64,000 nt of DNA from Helicoverpa zea. Lineage: Eukaryota; Arthropoda; Insecta; Lepidoptera; Noctuidae. The first letter of the stretch is position 1; every line of letters starts with the position of its first letter. The notes below the pieces were generated by a model that had not been told where the DNA came from, made no database searches, and worked only from the letters and a program-made list of their open reading frames with translations. Position numbers and translations under genes: made by a program. Below are positions 55,611-64,000 of the stretch, piece after piece. The stretch covers positions 2,356,001 to 2,420,000 of the forward strand of contig NC_061470.1 in the NCBI RefSeq assembly GCF_022581195.2, given 5' to 3'.

Positions 55611-56743
55611 CTAGCTTTTGCCCGCGGCTTCGCTCGCGTTAAGAAGTATTATTATTAATTAGGTAGGTATGGTTTTTGCGGCTTTACTTTTGTTTAGCGT
55701 GTGTAAAAAATTAGGGCCTACAAAACTTCTTTGTACACAATGTTCTTTACTAATCTGTCATTAGGCGCTAAAACTATTAAGTTATTGGGTGAACTTACTC
55801 GTGAGCAAGCAACATAAAACTGTCCATGAGAGAAGCAATGTTCTCTCAAGTCAATACCCGCAAATTTGAGAGTTTGCCCCTGAGACTTATTTATTGTCAT
55901 GGCAAAGCAGACTTTTAGGGGAAACTTTAATCGTTTAAATTCGAACGGGATATCGTTAGGTATTAATGGGATTCGTGGTATAAATACAGTTTCCCCTGTT
56001 GCACACCCAGTTAATATAGCGGCTTCCACTATATTGCGATGCAACGCTTTCACTTGCAGTCTCGTACCGTTACAAAGTTTTGGTGGTTTTAAATTTCGCA
56101 ACAACATAATTGGAGTACCCACGCGCAGAATAAGCTTATGATAAGGCAAACCTGGCGGTTTCAATGAATTTAAAAATTCTACAGGGTAATTAGTAGCATC
56201 ATCCGTATTAACTACAGTGTCAATCGAAGTATAGACCTTTTCCATTACGTACTGATAGGTTCAAACTAATACATTTTACATCCTTCATCATCCCTTATTT
56301 TATCACCCGTGGGGGTTGAATGGGGGTTGAATTAATCAAAATCGTATTTAAGCGAACGTCATCATAAAATTCTGATTCGTCATCAGGACTTCTTCATAAA
56401 ATCTAAGAAGATGTATACAAACTTTCATCCCCTATTTTATCCCCTTAGGGATGGAATTTATCAAAATCCTTTCTTAAGGGTTGCCTACGCCATAGTTGCT
56501 TTATGCATGCAAAGTCTCAGTCCGATCGGTTAAAAATTGACAAAGTTTCATACAAACTTTCATCCACTATTTTATCCCCTTGGGGGTAGAATTGATCAAA
56601 ATCCTTTCTTAGCGAATGCCTACATCATAACATCTACCTGCATGCCAAATTTCAGCCCGATCCGTCCAGTGGTTTCAGCTGTGCGTTGATAGATCACTAT
56701 GTCAGTCAGTCAGTCAGTCACCTTTGAGTTTTATATATTTAGA
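55611..56743 (-). mobile_element. 1.13-kb Helitron carrying a helicase fragment
   Basis: Minus strand: 5' TCTAAATATATAAAACTC, a (TGAC)n run, three loose repeats containing CCCTATTTTATCCCCTT (plus strand), a helicase coding block, and a 3' end with GCGAGCGAAGCCGCGGGC and then CTAG. The host bases are A before TC and T after CTAG, as for Helitron insertion between A and T. It lacks the Rep domain and so is non-autonomous. Confidence 0.85.
55718..56245 (-). CDS. Helitron Rep-helicase, C-terminal (PIF1-like) helicase part
   Basis: An intact 175-codon frame begins at an ATG and ends in a stop just inside the element's 3' end. It covers the last third of a PIF1-like superfamily 1B helicase as found in Helitron RepHel proteins. 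PIMLLRNLKPPKLCNGTRL is at about residues 46-64. FAMTINKSQGQTLKFAGIDL, the motif V region, follows at about 113-132. FSHGQFYVACSRV, the motif VI region with the arginine finger, is at about 137-149. The Walker A and B motifs, the Rep nuclease with its HUH and tyrosine motifs, and the zinc finger are absent, so it cannot unwind DNA or transpose alone. Starting at this internal methionine is probably accidental: the frame looks like a deletion product joining the element's 5' end to the tail of its gene. The open frame suggests a fairly recent copy. Confidence 0.9.
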   Translation of the reverse strand: MEKVYTSIDTVVNTDDATNYPVEFLNSLKPPGLPYHKLILRVGTPIMLLRNLKPPKLCNGTRLQVKALHRNIVEAAILTGCATGETVFIPRIPLIPNDIPFEFKRLKFPLKVCFAMTINKSQGQTLKFAGIDLREHCFSHGQFYVACSRVSSPNNLIVLAPNDRLVKNIVYKEVL

Positions 56744-56760
56744 TATTTGCATAGAAGTAT

Positions 56761-57160
56761 AAAGTGGAAGTGGCCTAGTGGGCAAAGAACCAACCTCTCA
56801 AGTATGAGGAAGTATGAGGGCACGGGTTCGATTCCAGGTCAGGCAAGTACCAATGCAACTTTTCTAAGTTTGTATGTACTTTCTAAGTATATCTTAGACA
56901 CCATGGACTGTGTTTCGGATGGCACATTAAACTGTAGATCTCTGCTGTCATTGAACATCCTTGGTAGTCGTTACGGGTAGTCAGAAGCCAGTAAGTCCGA
57001 CACCAGTCTAACCAAGGGGTATGGGTTGCCCGGGTAACTGGGTTGAAGAGGTCAGATAGGCAGTCGCTTCTTGTAAAGCACTGGTACTCAGCTGAATCCG
57101 GTTAGACTGGAAGCCAACCACAACACAGTTGCGAAAAGGCTCGGAGGATGATGATCATTC
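56761..57160 (+). mobile_element. tRNA-derived SINE, family B, full-length copy
   Basis: The A box TGGCCTAGTGG and B box GGTTCGATTCC head a 400-bp copy. A perfect 12-bp duplication GCATAGAAGTAT flanks it (56749-56760 and 57161-57172). AAGTATGAGG is doubled near 56805, a small internal duplication. It lies a few bases outside the Helitron border. Confidence 0.93.
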
Positions 57161-57172
57161 GCATAGAAGTAT

Positions 57173-59539
57173 TAACCACTTTGTACACATGCATAGAAAT
57201 CAGTAGTAGGTACATAAATATCAAACAGATTTGAATGAAAAGTATCCCGTTGTACTGTAAAATAATTTGTAAAAAGTTTAACTTATTGTCGGAACCACTA
57301 TTATGTCTTATTCTGTTTTATCGTTGATACAAAGTACGAAAACAATTTGTAAATATTGTAATCGCTAAAAAACTAAAACTTGTACCACAAAGCAACGGCT
57401 GCATATTTTTTACAAAAGTCTTTTTCCTCAGATTAATTTTCGCAAATTGTTTTTCATTTCTCTTATAGTTCTCCTTACAAGATATTATTGTCCGAATGGC
57501 ACAGTGACTTTATTTTTTGCTGTAAAAGCTGAGCCAAAGGACCAGTTAGTTGAGATAGGCGTATTCAAATACAAAGGTTTTTAATATACCTTCTTAGGAT
57601 GATATTAAATGACTTGGAATATCAAGATATCATGACTTAAATGTTACTTAAAGGTTGATGCTTAAATTGACGGAACGAATAAGCCATAACATAACCATGT
57701 CTTTCCAGTACTTCTTTTTTTCATTTCAATACAGAAATTGTGTTGGGAATTCAAAATCCGTAGGAAGAAGGACCTGACCAACACTCCACTTTGCTACATC
57801 CCCAATTTAAAATTCAATAAGGGCAAAGTTCACAATTTTCAATTACCAATAAACAGTTCCCCAAAATGACCTTTTCCAAATTCTAAAAACGAAACATGTA
57901 ACAGCTTATTACAACCACAATCAAAGCCGAATTCAAATAGCATTTCGTAATGCCTTCCCAAACATCTGTAGCTGACGCAACGGACCGCAAAAATTATTCC
58001 CTATTCGATTATTTTTATTCCCTCGTTTCCATAGCGTGTTTGTTACAATAACAATTTGCTACGATCCATCTGTTTTACTGTGTAAATGGTTTCAGGAGGT
58101 TTTCTCAGAAAATTTTCGAATAACACACTGGTGAAATGGAGTGAGGTCTATCCTCGTTGTCCCTTTTTTGTGACTGGTCTTTGTAGTTGACCCTGACTGT
58201 TTTTGGGTTAACTATGTGTTTCTTGTGAGGAGTGTTTATTTACTGGACTGTGTGTTTTGTTAAGGTGAAGGTTAACATGTAAATTAGATGATACTGTTCT
58301 ATGAATAACATTTTATATTCTGAAAGTAAGGACTATAAGAGAGGTTACTGAAACCAATCATGGACTGTTTGAATGACATTTCATATTGTGAAAGGAAAGC
58401 CATTCATTAACTTGTAATTAGAAGTGATAGAGAATAAAGCAGCGGTCTATATCCAAATCTATTAATATCGATTCTATAAATAATTTTATTTGAACTTCTA
58501 AATTCAATTTAACATATCAAAATAGGACCAATTTGCACATCAAAAGAACCAAATTAAAAATACAACCAACCAAAGGACTATTTCGACACGCACGCAACTA
58601 TCTTGAACTAATATTTGATCTGTATTTGTTTCAGGTCGACAGAGGACCTTTTGAGGGGTAAGCCAAACTTTCGTCCCTTTTGTCTGGGTCCTAAAAATAA
58701 CAGTATTGATTTCGGTATCCCTTATCAAACAGCCTTGCCTGCAACAGTCAAGGACGGACGCTTGACGGGATTTTTTTGACCAACTCAAAGGGGTTTTGGT
58801 TTAGATCAACTTTTTGGTTTGGGATAAAAGAATACTTTTTTGGAAGTTGAATTTGAATTGGTTGGTTTGATTTTTGAGTGGAAATTTATTTGAGAGGCTT
58901 TAATTTAATATTTTTTTGATATTTTGAGTCTTTATTCTATGTTCAAAAAAATTAAACTTTTAGTTAAGAACACTTCAGTTCTAAACTTAAGTGGTCTTCA
59001 GTAACCTTTTAAAATTAAAGAGTCTAGATCTTATGCTTCTCATAATTTTTTAAAATTTTAGGATTAAACTTTTATACTAAGTAACAAATAAATTACAAGC
59101 TTAGGTAATTTATAACAATTCACGCACCAAGCTACAAAACACAAAACTTCTCCCAAAGTTACGAAATATAGTCGTACATAATGACAGGGCAAAATATTGA
59201 AAATACCGCTGAAAAAAAGTTGCGACCTCGCGAGTGCAGGAGTCGAGATCTTTGCTCACTTTGCCAAGAGTTTGTCACTGATTTGAATAACAAGGGAAAC
59301 CTTTTTTCTCTCCCCTCCACACCCTGCTTAAGTTTGTATTATGAGGTACATAGCTTTATATTTGGCCTTGGCTGCGAAAGCAGTTTTTTTCCGTGGAAAT
59401 ATTTTTTCCGGGTTGTTTAAAAGTATGTATGTAATGATGAAACGCAAATTAAGTTGAGAGTTGGAGATTTTTTTATTTGAAAGAACTAGCAATGTAAAAG
59501 TAGACTCTCATAGAGGATATTTCTGTATACATTACATAC
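57173..59539. other. long AT-rich unique region
   Basis: No repeat or gene recognised. Minus-strand (58540-58788) and plus-strand (59181-59420) frames of about 80 codons show no family features. Confidence 0.5.
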
Positions 59540-59990
59540 ACTACTTACAGTAAGGGTCATGGCACATTATACCGGCACCGCAACAGCACCGCTCCACAAC
59601 AGCATTTCACTTGTCATTCAATTTAGAGCATTAAATCGTGTATATTATAATATATTTCGTAATGTCAATATGAAAAAGACAACGGCGGGCAGTAAGCGCG
59701 CTTGCCGCTACCACACAACTCGACTCGCAGCCCGCGTGCTGCAAGCGTGCGGACCTCATGCGTACAGCGCTCCGACGGCATGCTCATTACGCGCCGACTC
59801 CGAGACGGCACCTAAACAACGTCATTGCATCGTGTTCAATAATAACTGTCTTAAAATAATATTGAGTTTGCGGTGACAGCAAGCTTACACCTCGCGGGCG
59901 GCGCGCGGACCGCGAGCTGGCACCTTGCGGACAACGCGTAGTTAGCGCGCTGGCAGCTAGCCGTAGTCTAAATTAGAGGCGACGCCGTGC
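59540..59990. other. GC-rich island, possibly a decayed MITE
   Basis: TAAGGGTCATGGCACATTAT opens a stretch with CACCGCAACAGCACCGC and many GCGCGC words, ending near GTGCTGCAGCTGTG. The start resembles the TAA-GGGTGC start of the MITE at 17.1 kb, but no matching right end was found. A promoter-type GC island is the alternative. Confidence 0.35.
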
Positions 59991-60169
59991 TGCAGCTGTG
60001 ATTTGACAACTGAAAATGGTTCGGTTCATAGTTAAATGGTGCAACTCACTGTGGTTTCATCTTAACATAATATAACTGAAATATTTTTGACCACGATAAG
60101 GCAATATTACAATTACAGCGTCATCACTTAATAGCAAAACTCAGTATTCTCCACTGAAAATATTATAAA

Positions 60170-60590
60170 AAATAATAGTTTAAAAAAACTAAAAAACACG
60201 CTTTTTATAGAAAACCGAACTAAAAAATAGAAAATAAATTTTAATGAATTTAAATTAAGAAAATAGTGTTAAAAATTTCAATGAATATAAATTAATAATA
60301 GAGTGAATACAAAAAAAAATATTTAAAAAAAGCGTGGGGTGCATGGTGTCAATAGTTATAAATATTTTATTGACAGATATGAGTAGAGTGATTTTCATTT
60401 CGATAATACCTTAAAAAGCACCCCACGCTTTTTTTAAATATTTTTTTTTGTATTCACTCTATTATTAATTTATATTCATTGAAATTTTTAACACTATTTT
60501 CTTAATTTAAATTCATTAAAATTTATTTTCTATTTTTTAGTTCGGTTTTCTATAAAAAGCGTGTTTTTTAGTTTTTTTAAACTATTATTT
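60170..60590. repeat. 421-bp hairpin with 173-bp arms
   Basis: Arms 60170-60342 and 60418-60590 are near-perfect complements around a 75-bp loop. Inner ends are AAAGCGTGGGGTGC and GCACCCCACGCTTT. The outer block ACTATTATTTATTTTCTAGT is partly repeated once more just downstream. It may be a long-stem MITE; no duplication was fixed. Confidence 0.85.
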
Positions 60591-60837
60591 ATTTTCTAGT
60601 TTTTAGTTTGTTTTAAAACTATTATTTGTTTTGTAGAATTAAAATTCTCTTTAGTATAAAATTTGTCAATATTAGAGAAAACGGCTAAAGATAATTATTG
60701 GAAATAAAAATTAACATCGAGTCCTGCCTTATCGACTGTAGAGAAAAATTATAGAAAATTTTAATTAATTTTCTTACCTTATAGATAAAAATTATATAAA
60801 TTAGCAAAAATCATATTTTGCAAATTGAAAAGCCTAC
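60591..60837. other. no gene recognised
   Basis: AT-rich spacer. Confidence 0.5.
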
Positions 60838-61746
60838 AAGTCGGTGTCTAATGGATGTTACTAAGTTAATTTTGCCACCGACTTCTAGGCCGATGTACCT
60901 AAAATTAGTATTTTTTTTGCTTTTTAGTGTTTTGGGAAGCCGGTTTAATTTTTTTGTAAAAAAGTTTTTTATTTAAAGCTTTTCAGTGATACGAATAGTT
61001 GTCACTATCCATACAAGTGGGAAGTTCTCATCAATACAAAGAATATAAGTCCAAACGAGGTATTTTACATATTCAGTTGTCGAGTTCCCTCGACTTTCTC
61101 TGGTCTCCATCATCAGGTCAGCTCCCAACCTTCACTGTTGCATAGGTCTTGTCAATACAAATAATTTAAGCCCAAACACGAGGTAGTTTCCATATTCAGT
61201 TGTCGAGTTCCCTCGACTTTCTCTGGTCTCCATCATCAGGTCAGCTCCAAACCTTCACTGTTGCAAAGGTCTTGTCAATACAAATAATTTAAGCCCAAAC
61301 ACGAGGTAGTTTACATATTCAGTTGTCGAGTTCCCTCGACTTTCTCTGGTCTCCATCATCAGGTCAGCTCCAAACCTTCACTGTTGCAAAGGTCTTGTCA
61401 ATACAAATAATTTAAGCCCAAACACGAGGTAGTTTACATATTCAGTTGTCGAGTTCCCTCGACCCTCTCTGGTCTCCATCATCAGGTCAGCTCCAAATCT
61501 TCACAGTTGAATAGTGCTTTTAGGCGTACACCTGAGTGTCAAGTTTTTATCCTATGTATGCCTACAACTTTCGAAGGTTGCCCTCGATTTCTCAGGGTTT
61601 CCATCATCAGATCCTGATCTGATGACTATGGGTCCAACTGGCAGCTATTCCGAGTCGAACAAAAAAAGAATCGCGTAGATCGGTCTATAAACCTCGGAGT
61701 AATCGATGTGTATGTGTAACCTCCTCCTTTTTGGGAAGTCGGTTAA
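60838..61746 (-). mobile_element. AACCGACTTC-family repeat, copy 3
   Basis: Minus strand: it starts AACCGACTTCCCAAAAAGGA at 61746, continues through a four-unit array, and ends in the hairpin arm with CCTAGAAGTCGGTGGC. The far hairpin arm is cut back to about 15 bp. Confidence 0.7.
61022..61505 (-). repeat. tandem array, four units of 123 bp
   Basis: CCCAAACACGAGGTAG recurs at 61171, 61294 and 61417, exactly 123 bp apart; a diverged first unit starts near 61050. Each unit has GTTGTCGAGTTCCCTCGAC and CTGGTCTCCATCATCAGGTC. The last three units are almost identical. Confidence 0.9.
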
Positions 61747-62098
61747 AAATGGAATAATTTTATCAAATTAGTGTATTGTCATCGGTCCTCAATAAATCTA
61801 CAAAGTTTGAACGAAATCTGGCCGTTTAAAGTGGGTCAAAATCGCGCCCAAAGAAGTCGGTTACAAACCTACAAACATACAAACATACAGGTGAAGCTAA
61901 TAAAAAGCGTGTAAAAAAAAACAAACAAAACATTATCTTAAGTCCACACTCGAAATTAATTCTAACAACTGTAATCCAATCGGGCACAGTCCACAGGTTT
62001 CGACCGCACACACACACACAAACACACATACTCACACACATATACACAGTACACAATATCTACATGACATAGGGATGTGAAAATTTGTTAGCTCTCAA
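61747..62098. other. spacer with CA microsatellite
   Basis: ACACACACACACA-type repeats at about 62003-62048; no gene. Confidence 0.55.
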
Positions 62099-62420
62099 CA
62101 TGGAGAATAAATGACTAGCGGAGGTGCCATATCGAAAAATCGCCTAAGAAAGTAGCGCGCCCAAAAGGCGGGTGAGCGGGGAACGAGGAACGTTACTGTT
62201 TTAGCCCTTATACGCCTCCTTTGGACCTGACCATTTTTACACGCTTTTTATTAGTTTGTAATACTAAAAATTATTGACAGATGTCTCAAAGAACTTAAAT
62301 GCTTGTTGGTTCACTCGTAACTAATCATTTTGGTCATGTCCACAGTACGAATTTGACCTAGCAGAAGGCGCCTGACCTACCTGCATTATGTCATCTCCGC
62401 TCATCTTTCCTTACTCTGTG
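62099..62420 (+). mobile_element. hAT-like MITE (CATGGAG family), copy 5
   Basis: It runs from CATGGAGAATAAATGACTAG to TTTCCTTACTCTGTG. The inner blocks (AGCGCGCCCAAAAGGCGGGT, AGAAGGCGCCTGACCTACC) match copies 1 and 4. The eight-base flanks do not match well. Confidence 0.72.
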
Positions 62421-62942
62421 CTTTTGACAACAATGTTTGCCGGGGAGGTTTGCACAATTCCGTGGTTTCGTTCCAGCATCCTTTTGATCTCAATCTTCAA
62501 CGTTTAATAAGGGATTTAACTCGAAATTGTATGTTGAGTGTGATACGAAATATGGGTGTATAATGTTTGAGTAATTGAGTGTGTCGTTGTAATTTTTTGG
62601 ACAAGTTTTTTCAAAATAATAGTGTTTGTGTTGATTAAAAGCAAAATTTCATGTAGCTATTAAATATTTGTCTTCAGTAGTAACTTTGATTGCTTTCAAA
62701 ATAATGAATAACTGGGACAGAATTTGTTTTCAGAATTCAGGCCAGTTTTATTAATGTCAATATTTGAAAACGAAACAATAATAAAACAAATTATTACAAT
62801 CCACTTTATAAGCAATAAACTTTCAAAGAGCAAGTTAAACACCAAGCATTATATGACGGAACTCTAAAATCCAGACTCTCATATATTTCCTTCATAATTT
62901 CTGTCTAAAATAGTTTCCGAACCTCGGTTACTCTCTCACTAA
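62421..62942. other. no gene recognised
   Basis: AT-rich spacer. Confidence 0.5.
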
Positions 62943-63100
62943 GGGTACAAGCATACTGCAAACTAAACAGTCGGCCGACAGTTGACCCGAAGGTAGTCAA
63001 AAAAATTTTTTAAAGAAAATCTTTATTTCAATCAAAATTTTCAATCGATCTAATACTGGCTAAATACCTGATCTTTGTAATGTACGTACTACAATTCATC

Positions 63101-63402
63101 ATCTTCCGAGCCGTTTTCCCAACTATGTTGGGGTTGGCTTCCAATCTTTCTGGATGCAGCTTAGTACCAGTGTTTTACAAGGAGCGACTGCATATCTGAC
63201 ATTGGTGTCTTAGGGTGCTTACATAAAGAAACAGGTTACCGGTACAGACAAACACAGGTAAGTTACAACCTGTTTCTTTATAAGTGAGTAAATAGGATTG
63301 TATTGAAATATTATACCTGCACTGATCGGTACCTACCCGTACAGGTTTGTCTGTACCGGCAACCTGTTTCTTTATGTAAGCACCCTTAGATATACTTAGA
63401 CG
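63101..63402 (-). mobile_element. SINE family B, middle layer of the nest
   Basis: CGTACTACAATTCATC (63085-63100) and CGTACTGCCATTCATC (63403-63418) are its target duplication, 14 of 16 bases alike. The body jumps from the GCATATCTGAC block to GGTGTCTTAGATATACTTAG, so the copy also has an internal deletion. Confidence 0.82.
63213..63385. mobile_element. 173-bp Harbinger-like MITE, inner layer of the nest
   Basis: GGGTGCTTACATAAAGAAAC starts an inverted end of about 40 bp, with one or two mismatches to the right end. TTA flanks both sides (63210-63212 and 63386-63388). Removing it restores the SINE sequence GGTGTCTTAGATATACTT. Confidence 0.88.
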
Positions 63403-63487
63403 CGTACTGCCATTCATCGTCATACTGATTTATGAGCCCGAACCAACTATCGGCCGACTTAAAGTTTGCGCTGTGCGAGTACTCTAA

Positions 63488-64000
63488 AACTTGACACATA
63501 CAAGCACAAAGTGTTATTATTTACATAGATATTAATGGTGTAGTTAATTTATTTAACACATCCGTGTACGCGAGAATTAGTCTCGCCAGAGAGCCGCTGG
63601 CTATTTTCACATTCTATAGAGTTAAGGACGCATAGAGTTGCATACGAAATACTGTCATGTTTGTGGGAATTTATGTCTTAAATAAGGTAAATAAAAATGG
63701 ATATTTATTTAGAAATATTCTGAGGTATTCCACATTTCGTTTAATTCTTTATCTTATGGGACATTGTAATTCGCAATCTATTGTACAGACGACAACACAT
63801 TAACCTATCTCAATCTGGCATCTGTCAAATTACTTCAATAGATTTACAACCCCATAACAATAGTGGAAGGTTAATATTCGATTGGTAAAATGTGATAGAT
63901 TCGGGTAGGTCGACCTGCTAGCGTCTGTAAATTACCAGTTTAATCTGTCATTCAACCATGGAGTTTCTTGCCCGTTCTTCTCCATAGGAAGCTACTTTTG
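63488..64000. other. no gene recognised
   Basis: AT-rich sequence to the window end; nothing recognised. Confidence 0.5.

Larger units (their letters stand above)
62943..63484 (+). mobile_element. CGGCCGAC-family MITE, outer layer of a three-level nest
   Basis: The ends are GGGTACAAGCATACTGCAAA and ...TGTGCGAGTACTC, flanked by TAA (62940-62942 and 63485-63487). A SINE splits it. Confidence 0.85.

Noticed and set aside
55899..56141. 80-codon plus-strand frame
   Set aside because: Antisense shadow of the Helitron helicase frame.
58626..58662. TTTGTTTCAG followed 25 bases later by GTAAGC, as in a micro-exon
   Set aside because: Splice-like words are frequent in AT-rich DNA and nothing supports a transcript.
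61022..61505. CRISPR-like array of repeats
   Set aside because: Units are adjacent with no spacers and lie inside a moth repeat; this is a minisatellite.

Overview
This window looks like intergenic or intronic DNA from a moth, most likely a noctuid-type lepidopteran. The order is supported by the repeat content. It holds short Helitrons ending in a CG-rich hairpin plus CTAG, two tRNA-derived SINE families, RTE-type LINE tails, and the AACCGACTTC and ACCGGCCAAGTGCG repeats common in lepidopteran genomes. The family-level guess is inference. The base composition is AT-rich. I found no host protein-coding exon that I can defend, and no tRNA, rRNA or CRISPR locus. Essentially every coding-like stretch belongs to a mobile element.

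Layout. The left edge (1-780) is the 5' end of a Ty3/Gypsy-type LTR retrotransposon on the minus strand: LTR, primer-binding site and the start of gag, cut by the window edge. From 1.1 to 12.3 kb lie a SINE split by a 227-bp MITE, an old element with inverted GTCACCAA motifs, a truncated RTE LINE with an open reverse-transcriptase frame, a CR1/L2-like LINE end, several MITEs and one full SINE. From 12.7 to 15.7 kb is a 3.0-kb element with inverted arms of about 0.73 kb. A 390-bp GC-rich MITE follows at 17.1 kb. From 18 to 31.7 kb, mostly AT-rich unique sequence carries scattered SINE and Helitron copies, a tandem duplication holding two head-to-head Helitrons, and a LINE endonuclease scrap.

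The densest part is 31.9-36.7 kb. A 3.04-kb element with perfect 30-bp inverted ends lies next to a SINE, and that SINE is split by a 1,376-bp pogo-like transposon. From 37 to 52 kb the sequence is mostly decayed, with five recognisable repeat families. From 52 to 64 kb come more MITEs, a 1.13-kb Helitron that still encodes the C-terminal helicase domain, a 173-bp-arm hairpin, a 123-bp tandem array, and a three-layer nest (SINE inside MITE, another MITE inside that SINE).

The window contains no gene pathway; it is a layered record of transposition. Several insertions have exact target-site duplications, and some have an uninterrupted relative in the same window, so their order can be read. 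The most unusual material is a set of four larger inverted-end elements (1.7, 12.7, 31.9 and 35.2 kb). Each carries arrays of a short motif that mostly points inward from both ends, as transposase-binding arrays do. All identifications are by eye, without database searches.
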